Shown here piece by piece: positions 1-9,482 of a stretch of DNA of 34,695 nucleotides. A program made the position numbers and the translations under genes. The stretch comes from Rhodanobacter sp. (GTDB lineage Bacteria > Pseudomonadota > Gammaproteobacteria > Xanthomonadales > Rhodanobacteraceae), in NCBI GenBank assembly GCA_022730295.1, contig DZCM01000018.1, positions 1-34,695 on the forward strand, given 5' to 3'. The first letter of the stretch is position 1. Every line of letters starts with the position of its first letter. The notes under the pieces are model-generated. The model saw only the letters and a list, made by a program, of their open reading frames with translations, searched no databases and was not told the DNA's origin.

Positions 1-1
1 G

Positions 2-1093
2 CCCGACAAGATGAGCCGCGAGAAGATCTTCAACCTCAAGGCCATGGGCGCCGAAGTGGTGCTGACCCGCTCGGACGTCGCCAAGGGCCACCCCGAGTAT
101 TACCAGGACCTCGCCGCCAGCATCGCCGAGCGGACGCCGGGCGCGTATTTCATCAACCAGTTCGGCAATCCCGACAATCCGGCCGCGCACGAGGCCAGCA
201 CCGGCCCGGAAATCCTCGAACAGCTCGACGGCCGCGTCGACGCGATCGTGTTCGGCTGCGGCTCGTCCGGCACCATGACCGGGCTGTCGCGATTCTTCGC
301 GAAACACTCGCCGGACACGCGATTGATCCTCGCCGATCCGGTCGGCTCGATCCTCGCCCAGTACATCAACGAAGGCACGCTCTCGACCAAGAGCGCCTCC
401 TGGATGGTCGAAGGCATCGGCGAGGATTTCCTGCCGAGCATCAGCGACTTCTCTCGGGTGCACAAGGCCTACCCGATTTCGGACAAGGAAAGCTTCCTCA
501 CCGCGCGCGAATTGTTGGCGAAGGAAGGCGTGCTGGGGGGTTCATCCACCGGCACCCTGCTCGCCGCTGCGCTGAAGTACTGCCGCGAACAGACCACGCC
601 GAAACGCGTGGTGACGCTGGTGTGCGACACCGGCAACAAGTATTTGTCGAAGCTCTACAACGATTACTGGATGCTCGACAACGGCTTCCTCGAACGCCAG
701 CCGACCGGCGACCTGCGCGACCTGATCATGCGCCCGTACGCGCAGCGCGACACCGTGGTGGTGAAACCCGGCGACATGCTGGTGACGGCCTACAACCGGA
801 TGAAGTTGTACGACGTGTCACAACTGCCGGTGCTGGATGGCGAAAAAATCCTCGGCATCATCGACGAGTCCGACCTGTTGCTGCACGTTTACGGCGACGA
901 GAAGAAATTCCTCGACCCGGTCTCGGCCGCGATGATCACCAAGCTGCAAACGCTCGAGGTCAAGGCCCCGATCGAAAACCTGCTGCCGATCTTCGAACAC
1001 GACCGCGTCGCGATCGTGATGGACGGCGACAGGTTCCTCGGCCTGATTACCCGCATCGACCTGTTGAACTACCTGCGCCGCCGCGTGGCGTGA
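2..1093 (+). CDS. Cystathionine beta-synthase (5' end cut off by window edge)
   Basis: PLP-dependent enzyme condensing serine and homocysteine to cystathionine, the first step of reverse transsulfuration. The frame is open from base 2, before the ATG at 11, so the real start lies outside the window. The 363 visible residues compare with about 455 for the family, so roughly 95 residues, including the Schiff-base lysine, are missing. A glycine/serine-rich phosphate loop (GCGSSGTMTG) is near residue 86 and the family motif CDTGNKYLSK is near 210. Two CBS domains fill the C-terminal third (about 245-360), as in bacterial and eukaryotic CBS but not in cysteine synthase CysK/CysM. The gene for the next pathway enzyme follows 29 nt downstream, which supports the call and suggests one operon. 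A cysteine synthase with CBS domains is the alternative; the neighbour makes CBS more likely. Confidence 0.9.
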   Translation, partial: PDKMSREKIFNLKAMGAEVVLTRSDVAKGHPEYYQDLAASIAERTPGAYFINQFGNPDNPAAHEASTGPEILEQLDGRVDAIVFGCGSSGTMTGLSRFFAKHSPDTRLILADPVGSILAQYINEGTLSTKSASWMVEGIGEDFLPSISDFSRVHKAYPISDKESFLTARELLAKEGVLGGSSTGTLLAAALKYCREQTTPKRVVTLVCDTGNKYLSKLYNDYWMLDNGFLERQPTGDLRDLIMRPYAQRDTVVVKPGDMLVTAYNRMKLYDVSQLPVLDGEKILGIIDESDLLLHVYGDEKKFLDPVSAAMITKLQTLEVKAPIENLLPIFEHDRVAIVMDGDRFLGLITRIDLLNYLRRRVA

Positions 1094-1122
1094 ACTACCC
1101 ACCTTTGCAAATCGAGCCTCCC

Positions 1123-2286
1123 ATGCCAGCCAAGAAATCCCCCAACCTCGCCCTCGCCACCCGCGCGATCCACGCCGGTCAGTCGCCCGACCCCTCGACC
1201 GGCGCGATCATGACGCCGATCTACCAGACCTCGACCTACGTGCAGGCAAGTCCCGGCAAGCACAAGGGCTTCGAGTATTCGCGCACTCACAACCCCACGC
1301 GTTTCGCCTGGGAACGTTGCATCGCCGATCTGGAAGGCGGCGTCGCCGGCTTCGCCTTCGCGTCCGGAATGGCGGCCACCGCGACCGTGCTGGAGTTGCT
1401 CGATTCCGGCAGTCACGTGATCGCGATGGACGACGTCTACGGCGGCACCTATCGCCTGTTCGAACGCGTGCGCCGGCGCAGCGCCGGACTCGATTTCAGC
1501 TTCGTCGACCTGAATGACGCGGAGGCGTTGAAGGCCGCGCTGAAGCCCGACACGCGCATGATCTGGGCGGAAACGCCGACCAACCCGACGCTGAAACTGG
1601 TTGATCTGTCCAGGGTTGCCAGGTTCGCTAAAAAGCATGGCCTGCTGCTGGTCGTGGACAACACATTCTGTTCCCCGATGGTGCAGCGCCCGCTGGAATT
1701 CGGCGCCGACATCGTGGTGCATTCGGCAACCAAATATCTGAACGGCCATTCCGACATGGTCGGTGGCGTCGCGATTGCTTCCACCCAGGAGCTGGCCGAA
1801 CGGCTGGCGTTCCTGCAGAACTCGGTCGGCGCGGTGGCAGGCCCGTTCGACGCATTCCTCGCACTGCGCGGCGTGAAGACGCTGGCGCTGCGCATGCAGG
1901 CGCATTGCGCCGGCGCGCTGGAACTGGCCAGGTGGCTGGAAAAACACCCGGCGGTCGAGCGCGTGATCTATCCAGGCCTGAAATCGCACCCGCAGCACGC
2001 GCTGGCGCGCCGCCAGATGCACGGTGGCGGCGGCATCGTCACGATCGAGGTGAAGGGCGGTTTGAAGAAGGCGCGGCGGATGCTTGAGCGCTGCGAGTTG
2101 TTCGCGCTCGCCGAATCCCTCGGCGGCGTCGAAAGCCTGATCGAGCACCCGGCCATCATGACCCACGCCTCGGTGCCAGCCGCAAACCGCAAGCGGCTCG
2201 GCATCAGCGATGGACTGGTTCGCTTGTCGGTGGGCGTCGAGGACGTGCGCGATCTGCGCGACGAGTTGCAGCAAGCGCTGACCTGA
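1123..2286 (+). CDS. Cystathionine gamma-lyase / gamma-synthase (Cys/Met metabolism PLP enzyme)
   Basis: 387-residue fold-type I PLP enzyme of the Cys/Met metabolism family. Visible motifs are YGGTYRLFERV, ETPTNPTLK, the VVDNTF strand and the PLP-lysine motif SATKYLNGHSD, with the lysine at about residue 204. The ORF track runs upstream to 622, but that part only overlaps the CBS gene. The ATG at 1123 begins with a typical family N-terminus (LATRAIHAGQ), and the length fits the family (380-400). Pairing with cystathionine beta-synthase suggests the physiological reaction is cleavage of cystathionine to cysteine, 2-oxobutyrate and ammonia (gamma-lyase). Sequence alone does not separate this from gamma-synthase (MetB), and the equivalent gene next to the Xanthomonas LPS locus is called metB. 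Confidence 0.9.
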   Translation: MPAKKSPNLALATRAIHAGQSPDPSTGAIMTPIYQTSTYVQASPGKHKGFEYSRTHNPTRFAWERCIADLEGGVAGFAFASGMAATATVLELLDSGSHVIAMDDVYGGTYRLFERVRRRSAGLDFSFVDLNDAEALKAALKPDTRMIWAETPTNPTLKLVDLSRVARFAKKHGLLLVVDNTFCSPMVQRPLEFGADIVVHSATKYLNGHSDMVGGVAIASTQELAERLAFLQNSVGAVAGPFDAFLALRGVKTLALRMQAHCAGALELARWLEKHPAVERVIYPGLKSHPQHALARRQMHGGGGIVTIEVKGGLKKARRMLERCELFALAESLGGVESLIEHPAIMTHASVPAANRKRLGISDGLVRLSVGVEDVRDLRDELQQALT

Positions 2287-2342
2287 CCCGGATCGCGCGC
2301 TGACGTCAAGTTGATCGGTACGTCGGTGGATCGGGCGGTGCC

Positions 2343-3692
2343 ATGAGTGATGTTCCCAAGGGGTTGCGCAAACACATCGGATCCGCCGTGTTGCGGGTTT
2401 TTGCCTGGGGCAAGCAGCACGTCGGCCTGACGCAGGTCTACACGCGGTTGCCGCTTTCCTGGCGGCTCGCGATCCGCCGGCGCCTGCATGGCACGTCCGG
2501 GGTACCCATGCCCGTGTTCCCGTTCGGGGACGTGAAGAAACTCGCGACTTCGATCGATTCTGCACACCAAGCCACAAGTCCGGGTGTCAACCTGCTTGGC
2601 TATGCATCCGGCGAATTCGGGATTGCAGAAAACGTGCGCTTGTATGCGCGTGCGCTGGAACGAGCCGGGCATCCATTTGTCATCGTCGATCTCGATGCGG
2701 GTACGGTCGGCCGCCAGACAGATCGCTCGATGGAGCGTCATTTTGCCGACACGCTGCGCCATGTCGACAACGTGTTTTTTCTCAATCCCGAACAGCTCGC
2801 GATTGCACGTCGCATGCTGGGACGCAATGCGTTTGTCGATCGGCACAACATCGGCTTCTGGGTATGGGAACTGGAACGATTTCCGCGCGAGTGGCGCGGC
2901 GCCTTCGATTGGGTTGACGAAGTGTGGACGCCGAGCACGTTCGCGCGTGACGCGATCGGCGCCGCGACCGACAAGCCGGTGTTGTGCATGCCCACGGCCG
3001 TCGAATTCGAGCCTCCATCGGGGATGGAGCGCGCGTATTTCGGCTTGCCGCGCGATGCGTTCGTGTTCTTGTTCAGTTACGACTTCAACAGTTTTGTCGC
3101 GCGCAAGAATCCGGAAGCGGTCATCGCCGCGTTCCGGCAGGCGTTCTCGGACGGCGTTCAAGGCGTGCGCTTGCTCGTGAAGTCCACGAATGGTCACGTT
3201 TTTTCGGACAGGCTCGCAGAACTTGAACACGCCGCAGCCGGTGACCCGCGCATTGAAGTACGCGACGGGTTCTTGAGCCGCCAGGAAATGTTCGGATTGC
3301 AGAACAATGTCGATTGCTACGTGTCGCTGCATCGCGCCGAAGGCTTCGGCCTCGGCATGGCCGAGTGCATGTATCTGGGCAAACCCGTGATTGCGACGGG
3401 CTACTCCGGCAATCTCGACTTCATGAACCGTGGCAACAGTCTGTTGGTGGACTACAACATGGTACCGTTGCATGAGGGCGATTACATGTGCTGGCGTGGT
3501 CAGTCCTGGGCCGAGCCCGATGTCGCGCACGCGGGCCGCCTGATGCGGCAGGTCTTCGATGACAGGGCTCTGGCGCGCCGGGTCGGAGCGAGCGCTGCCG
3601 CAAGCATCCGCCGTACCCATTCGTACGCGGTCTGTGCTGCCGCGCTCGCGCGGCGTTTGCGAGAAATCGACGGCCACAACACAGCCGCATGA
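2343..3692 (+). CDS. GT4 family glycosyltransferase
   Basis: 449-residue GT-B fold glycosyltransferase that would transfer a sugar from a nucleotide donor to a growing glycan on the cytoplasmic side. The N-terminal domain carries the glycine-bearing acceptor loop GYASGEFGIAENVRLYARAL (about 87-106). The C-terminal donor domain has the GT4 E-x7-E signature EGFGLGMAECMYLGKPVIAT near residue 333, where the glutamates contact the donor. The ATG at 2343 follows the cystathionine gene by 56 nt and is the first in frame. It opens the polysaccharide cluster and lies upstream of the wzm/wzt exporter pair, so a role in O-antigen or a related surface glycan is inferred. The sugar and linkage cannot be read from sequence. 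Confidence 0.88.
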   Translation: MSDVPKGLRKHIGSAVLRVFAWGKQHVGLTQVYTRLPLSWRLAIRRRLHGTSGVPMPVFPFGDVKKLATSIDSAHQATSPGVNLLGYASGEFGIAENVRLYARALERAGHPFVIVDLDAGTVGRQTDRSMERHFADTLRHVDNVFFLNPEQLAIARRMLGRNAFVDRHNIGFWVWELERFPREWRGAFDWVDEVWTPSTFARDAIGAATDKPVLCMPTAVEFEPPSGMERAYFGLPRDAFVFLFSYDFNSFVARKNPEAVIAAFRQAFSDGVQGVRLLVKSTNGHVFSDRLAELEHAAAGDPRIEVRDGFLSRQEMFGLQNNVDCYVSLHRAEGFGLGMAECMYLGKPVIATGYSGNLDFMNRGNSLLVDYNMVPLHEGDYMCWRGQSWAEPDVAHAGRLMRQVFDDRALARRVGASAAASIRRTHSYAVCAAALARRLREIDGHNTAA

Positions 3693-3830
3693 TTGCCCAC
3701 GGTTTGGAGATCGCATAAATGCCCGCGCAACTTGCCGCATTCATGTTGTCTCCACGACAATGCGCAGCTTCGGGAAATCGCTGGCCACTGGCCCCGCCTT
3801 GTCTCTCCGGGCGGCAGGAGGCGTGAGTCC

Positions 3831-4625
3831 ATGAAGTTGATGCTGATCGCCATCTGGCACTACCGCCATTTCATCCTGACCTCGATCAGGAACGATCTGC
3901 GTACCCGCTTTGCGCGCAGCCGGCTGGGTGCAATCTGGGGTATCTTGCAGCCGCTTGCGCAGAGCGCCATCTATGCCATCGTGATGGGTCGCGTGCTCGG
4001 CAGTCGGCTTCCGAACACCACGAACAAGTATGCGTATGTCATTTACCTGTTGGCAGGCCTGGCCGGCTGGACGCTGTTCGCGGAGATGATTACGCGTTGT
4101 CAGACAATCTTCGTGGACAACGGCAGCCTGCTCAAGAAGGTGGTTTTTCCGCGCATCTGCCTGCCTTTGATCGTGTCGGGTTCGAGCCTGCAGAACAACC
4201 TGTTCCTGCTCGCGACCACGCTGGCCATATTCATCATCGTCGGCAACTACCCCACCTGGACATGGCTTTGGCTGCCTGTACTGGTCATCGTCACGCTGAC
4301 GTTCGGGCTTGCCTTGGGCCTGGTGCTCGGCGTGTTGAACGTGTTTGTACGCGACGTGGCGCAGGTGATGAACGTGGTGATGCAGTTGTGGTTCTGGCTG
4401 ACGCCCATCGTGTATCCGGTCAACACCTTGTCAGGTCATTTCGAACTCGTGTTACGGCTGAATCCCATGTATGCCATCGCTTCGTCATATCAGCAGGTTT
4501 TCGTGTGGGGGCACGTGCCGCACCTCGAATCGCTGGCGGTGATCTTCGTGGCCTCGTTGCTGGTGCTTGCGGCGGGCATGAGCCTGTTCCGGCGCGCATC
4601 GCCCGACATGGTGGACGTGCTGTGA
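3831..4625 (+). CDS. wzm: Polysaccharide ABC exporter, permease subunit (Wzm-type)
   Basis: 264-residue ABC-2 type membrane protein of the Wzm/KpsM family, which forms the inner-membrane channel exporting undecaprenyl-linked polysaccharide. The N-terminus shows the usual amphipathic stretch and the motif RSRLGAIWGILQPL, followed by about six hydrophobic segments. The ORF track opens at a TTG at 3693, but the ATG at 3831 has a strong Shine-Dalgarno (GGCAGGAGG) about 10 nt upstream, and the first 46 residues of the longer version are polar and unlike the family. The last codons overlap the wzt start by 4 nt (GTGA), so the two subunits are translationally coupled. The 138 bases before the start hold no gene. 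Confidence 0.92.
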   Translation: MKLMLIAIWHYRHFILTSIRNDLRTRFARSRLGAIWGILQPLAQSAIYAIVMGRVLGSRLPNTTNKYAYVIYLLAGLAGWTLFAEMITRCQTIFVDNGSLLKKVVFPRICLPLIVSGSSLQNNLFLLATTLAIFIIVGNYPTWTWLWLPVLVIVTLTFGLALGLVLGVLNVFVRDVAQVMNVVMQLWFWLTPIVYPVNTLSGHFELVLRLNPMYAIASSYQQVFVWGHVPHLESLAVIFVASLLVLAAGMSLFRRASPDMVDVL

Positions 4626-5848
4626 GTGGCGCCGTCCTGCAAGTCGAGGGCCTGGGCAAGGCTTTCCGCGAATACCGGATGGAGTGGCAGCGGATGCTGG
4701 GCTGGTTCGGCAGCCAGCAGAAACCGAAGAGTGAATCCTGGGTCTTGCGCAACATCGGGTTCAAGGTGTCAGCGGGCGAAAGCGTCGGCATCGTGGGCCA
4801 GAATGGCGCCGGCAAAAGCACCCTGCTGAAGCTGGTGACGGGCACGCTGCGGCCCACGGAGGGGTCGATCCGCGTCGCGGGCCGCATTGCCGCGATCCTC
4901 GAACTCGGCATGGGTTTCAACCCCGACCTGACCGGGCGCCAGAACGCACGCTACACCGCGGGCCTGATGGGCATGAGCCCCGACCAGATCGACGCGGTCA
5001 TCCCCGCGGTCGAAGAGTTCGCCGAGATCGGAGCTTACTTCGATGAACCCATCCGAACCTATTCCAGCGGCATGCAGATGCGCGTGGCCTTCAGCGTGGT
5101 CACGGCGGTGCGGCCCGAGATCCTGATCGTCGACGAGGCCCTGTCGGTGGGCGACGCGTATTTCTCGCACAAGAGCATCGCGCGCATTCGCCAGTTTCGC
5201 GAGGAAGGCACCACCCTGCTGTTTGTCTCCCACGATGCAGGGGCGATCCAGTCACTCTGCGATCGCGCAATCCTGCTCGACCGCGGCAGGTTGCTGATGG
5301 ATGGTGCTCCACATGGAGTGATGGATTACTACAACGCACTGATCGCGGAGAGAGAAAATGCCACTGTCGAAGTACATGATCTCGGGGCGGGTGCGATGCA
5401 GACTATTTCGGGCACCCGCGAGGCCGTGGTCGAATCGATAAGCCTGTTCAACGGCAAGGGCGAACCTGTCGAGTTCGTCAATGTCGGAGATGCCGTGGAA
5501 ATGCGCATCAGAGCTGCGATTCATGGCGACATCCCGCGGTTGGTGCTTGGTTACATGATCAAGGATCATCTGGGTCAGGCCGTGTTCGGCACCAATACCT
5601 ACCACACGCGCCAGATGCTGGAACATTTGCGGGATGGCCAGATCGTCGAGTACCGCATCGCTTTTCCGATGAATTTCGGCCCTGGCAGCTATTCGATATC
5701 GACCGCGCTTTGCAGCAGCGACACACACCTCGTCAACAATTACGAATGGCGCGACCTCGCACTGGTATTCACCGTCGCCAACCAGAACCGCGATTTCTTC
5801 GTGGGCAATGCCTGGGTGCCGCCACGGATCGAGGTGCTGCAACGATAG
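4622..5848 (+). CDS. wzt: Polysaccharide ABC exporter, ATPase with C-terminal glycan-binding domain (Wzt-type)
   Basis: 408-residue ATPase partner of Wzm. The Walker A motif GQNGAGKST is near residue 58, the signature YSSGMQMRVAF near 147 and Walker B ILIVDEALSVGD near 166. Residues from about 265 form the extra domain typical of Wzt proteins that bind the finished, modified end of the polymer (Wzt-C, as in E. coli O8/O9a). The start is the GTG at 4622, overlapping the wzm stop as GTGA. The ORF track runs upstream to 4097, but that is an out-of-frame shadow of wzm. The C-terminal domain implies that export is coupled to recognition of a chain-terminating cap. The FkbM methyltransferase downstream is the best local candidate for making that cap. 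Confidence 0.92.
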   Translation: MSGAVLQVEGLGKAFREYRMEWQRMLGWFGSQQKPKSESWVLRNIGFKVSAGESVGIVGQNGAGKSTLLKLVTGTLRPTEGSIRVAGRIAAILELGMGFNPDLTGRQNARYTAGLMGMSPDQIDAVIPAVEEFAEIGAYFDEPIRTYSSGMQMRVAFSVVTAVRPEILIVDEALSVGDAYFSHKSIARIRQFREEGTTLLFVSHDAGAIQSLCDRAILLDRGRLLMDGAPHGVMDYYNALIAERENATVEVHDLGAGAMQTISGTREAVVESISLFNGKGEPVEFVNVGDAVEMRIRAAIHGDIPRLVLGYMIKDHLGQAVFGTNTYHTRQMLEHLRDGQIVEYRIAFPMNFGPGSYSISTALCSSDTHLVNNYEWRDLALVFTVANQNRDFFVGNAWVPPRIEVLQR

Positions 5849-5951
5849 ATCTGCGTGCGTTTCGTCGTGCGTATTCGAAGGGGCAGAGAGGTTTTGCGGA
5901 TGCGGGCCGATCCTCAGGCGCCACATCCACAGGTCAAACACAAGGGGTTGA

Positions 5952-7135
<1,184 letters not shown>

Positions 7136-8548
7136 TTACGCCCTGCCGTACACATCTTCCAGCCGCACGATGTCGTCTTCGCCGAGATAGCTGCCGGACT
7201 GCACTTCGATCAGTTCCAGCGGCACCTTGCCGGGGTTGCGCAGGCGGTGCACCGCGCCCAGCGGCAAGAAAGTGCTTTCATTTTCCGCCACCAGGAACAC
7301 CTCGTCGTTGCGGGTGACTTCGGCAGTGCCCGATACGATCACCCAGTGCTCGGCCCGATGGTGATGCCTCTGCAGGCTGAGGGCTGCGCCGGGTTTCACG
7401 GTGATGCGCTTGACCTGGAAGCGTTCGCCCATGTCGACGGAGTCGTAACTGCCCCAAGGACGGTACACCTTGCGATGGAACAGGTGTTCCTGACGTCCGT
7501 CCAATTTGATCTTGTCGACCACCCTTTTCACATCCTGAACCCGCGCACGCGGTGCGACCAGCACGGCATCCGGCGTATCCACGATCACGATGTCTTCGAG
7601 CCCCAGTGCAGCGACCAGTCGTCGCTCAGTGCCGCGCACGAAGCAGTTGTGGCTGTCGACGGCGATCACGTCGCCTTCCAGCCGGTTGCCGGCCGCGTCC
7701 CGCTGCGATGCTGCCCACAGCGCATCCCACGAACCGATGTCGCTCCACGCGCAACTCACCGGCACGACGGCCGCACGGGTGGTTTTTTCCATCACCGCGT
7801 AGTCGATGGAGTTGTCGGGTGACGTCGCGAAGGCGTCCTTGTCGATACGCACGAAATCGAGGTCGGCCTTGGCTTTGTCGAAGGCGGCCTTGCTGGCCGC
7901 GTGCATGGCCGGGGCATGCTGCTGCAGTTCCTCAAGAAAGCGGGCAGCCTGGAACAGGAACATGCCCGAGTTCCACTCGTAGTCGCCGGCCTCGATGTAG
8001 GTTTTCGCCTTGGCCACATCGGGTTTTTCCACGAAGCGTTCGACCCGAAACCCGCCATCGCCAATCGCTTCCGCGCGCTTGATGTAGCCGAACCCGGTTT
8101 CCGCTGCCTCGGGCCGGATGCCGAAGGTGACCAGCCAGCCTTGTTCCGCAAGCGGCATTGCCTTGCCGACGGCTTCCGCGAAGCTTCGGGTGTCGCCGAT
8201 CAGGTGATCGGCCGGCAGCACCAGCAGGGTCGCATCGGCATCGTTCGCGAGGGCCTGCCATGCCGCCAGCGCGATGGCCGGGGCGGTGTTGCGGGGCATA
8301 GGCTCCAGCAGGATCGAAGCACCCTCGACCTTCAACGCACGCAACTGTTCGGCGACCAGGAAGCGATGTTCTTCGCTGCACACCACGATGGGCGCGCCGG
8401 TTCCGGCAAGCGCACGGGTGCGTTCGGCCGTCTGCTGGAAAAGGGTTTCGGTTCCCGCCAATTCAAGAAATTGCTTGGGCAGGTTCTTGCGTGAAAGCGG
8501 CCACAGGCGGGTGCCGCTGCCGCCGCTGAGGATGACGGAGGTGAGCAT
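7136..8548 (-). CDS. manC: Mannose-1-phosphate guanylyltransferase / mannose-6-phosphate isomerase
   Basis: 470-residue bifunctional type II PMI-GMP (ManC/XanB/AlgA family). It interconverts fructose-6-P and mannose-6-P and makes GDP-mannose from mannose-1-P and GTP. The pyrophosphorylase signature GGSGTRLWPLSRKNLPKQF is at residues 8-26. The C-terminal cupin carrying isomerase activity shows PWGSYDSVD and QRHHHRAEHWVIVSGTAEVT. The track start at 8722 is rejected: the ATG at 8548 is preceded by AAGGAA and begins with the family N-terminus MLTSVILSGG. It is transcribed against gmd and the rmd remnant, so it forms its own unit. It would feed Gmd and any mannosyltransferase of the cluster. Confidence 0.94.
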   Translation of the reverse strand: MLTSVILSGGSGTRLWPLSRKNLPKQFLELAGTETLFQQTAERTRALAGTGAPIVVCSEEHRFLVAEQLRALKVEGASILLEPMPRNTAPAIALAAWQALANDADATLLVLPADHLIGDTRSFAEAVGKAMPLAEQGWLVTFGIRPEAAETGFGYIKRAEAIGDGGFRVERFVEKPDVAKAKTYIEAGDYEWNSGMFLFQAARFLEELQQHAPAMHAASKAAFDKAKADLDFVRIDKDAFATSPDNSIDYAVMEKTTRAAVVPVSCAWSDIGSWDALWAASQRDAAGNRLEGDVIAVDSHNCFVRGTERRLVAALGLEDIVIVDTPDAVLVAPRARVQDVKRVVDKIKLDGRQEHLFHRKVYRPWGSYDSVDMGERFQVKRITVKPGAALSLQRHHHRAEHWVIVSGTAEVTRNDEVFLVAENESTFLPLGAVHRLRNPGKVPLELIEVQSGSYLGEDDIVRLEDVYGRA

Positions 8549-8720
8549 TGAGGATTCCTTGCAACGATCAGCGGCACAATTTAGCAGGGCCTGGCTGGGT
8601 AGAGCGTGCCTACGTGGCGGCATGGCCAATGAGTGGTTGCCAACGCATTCGGCAGATCGAAAGAGATTGTGCCACTCGAGTGTACCCTCAATGTTCATGA
8701 TCATCCAGGGCGCAAATTTC

Positions 8721-9328
8721 ATGCATGCACGTCACGCCGTGTTGTTCGCATCCGTCTTGTCCGTATTTGCGTTGACCGCCTGCCAATCCGGTAAGCCTGC
8801 AAGTGGTTCGCCTGGGCAAACTGCGACTGGTTCATCGCCAGGCCGTGCGCCAATCGCCGCGTACACCGCTACGCAGCCGACTGGTCCACAACCGACTGGT
8901 TCGCTACATGCGAAGTTGGCGCTGGTGGGGCACCCCGAGATGACGGCGGATGGCAGAAACCTTCTGGTCAGGATTGCCGTGACCAATGATCGAACCCAAG
9001 CGTTCGGCTTTGCGAGTGGCCGCTATGGTGTGAACCTCGCGCCCACAGCATCGATGTAGCCGGCGAGGTAGCGGATCTGAAGTTGGCGCGCGACCACTTG
9101 CCGCAGATTGCGCCCGGCACGAGCCAGCAAGCGTCGATCCAGATCTCGGTGACGGGCGCCTTGGGGCACCGCGTGGAATTGCTGCCGGTCGACGAGGGCG
9201 TGGCCTGGTTCGACAAATGGAGCAACAAACCGCTGGTGATGGGTCCGTTCAACGCTTGCCCCGATGGCTCGTCAGCCAAGGTCTGCGATGCCACTGGCCA
9301 GCCGTTGCTGATTGCACCGTCGCAATAG
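8721..9328 (+). pseudogene. Small lipoprotein gene split by a frameshift
   Basis: The first part (8721-9059) encodes a lipoprotein signal peptide, MHARHAVLFASVLSVFALTAC, with lipobox LTAC, then a Pro/Gly/Thr-rich linker and a soluble segment ending at a TAG. The following bases in the -1 frame stay open without a break to 9328 and read as a plausible continuation (HSIDVAGEVADLKLARD, then IQISVTGALGHRVELLPVDE). This is a protein-like sequence for which the track offers only a TTG start at 9083. The two pieces together would give about 200 residues. The shift must lie near 9030-9057, where adding one base would join the frames. I do not recognise the family. ATGs at 8691 and 8697 are alternative starts; 8721 gives the cleanest signal peptide. 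A sequencing error is possible. Confidence 0.6.
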
Positions 9329-9388
9329 CCCTGAGCCGCCGCGGTCGTCGGTTTCGGCCGCATCATCCAACTGGCGGCACGAGCGATG

Positions 9389-9418
9389 GCGCTGCACTTG
9401 TCGTGCAGCGCTTGGGTT
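9389..9418 (+). terminator. Perfect hairpin, possible terminator of the lipoprotein gene
   Basis: GCGCTGCAC and GTGCAGCGC form a perfect 9-bp stem around the loop TTGTC, followed by TTGGGTT. It starts 60 nt after the lipoprotein reading frame ends, a usual place for an intrinsic terminator. The downstream run is only partly T-rich, so termination may be weak or the hairpin may have another role. Confidence 0.45.
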
Positions 9419-9439
9419 GCTTGAGAGTTCTGGGATAAT
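9412..9439 (+). promoter_or_regulatory. Possible sigma-70 promoter for the FkbM / glycosyltransferase operon
   Basis: GATAAT at 9434-9439 matches the -10 consensus at five of six positions. TTGGGT at 9412-9417 with a 16-nt spacer is a weak -35. It lies 44 nt upstream of the chosen FkbM start, directly after the hairpin, where a new transcription unit would be expected. Confidence 0.4.
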
Positions 9440-9482
9440 GGCGAGTTCTGGCATCCCGCCCCCCCCGCGCGGTACCTGCAAA

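Noticed and set aside
1069-3740. Long minus-strand ORFs (502 and 590 aa)
   Set aside because: They are antisense to the cystathionine enzyme and GT4 genes, show no motifs, and are His/Arg/Gln-rich as expected of high-GC shadow frames.
8549-8720. Divergent promoters between manC and the lipoprotein gene
   Set aside because: TACACT and TAAATT are weak -10 matches and have no -35 at proper spacing.
9438-9482. Upstream ATG for the FkbM gene
   Set aside because: It would overlap the candidate -10, adds a Pro-rich leader over a C8 run, and family similarity starts at 9483; kept only as an alternative.
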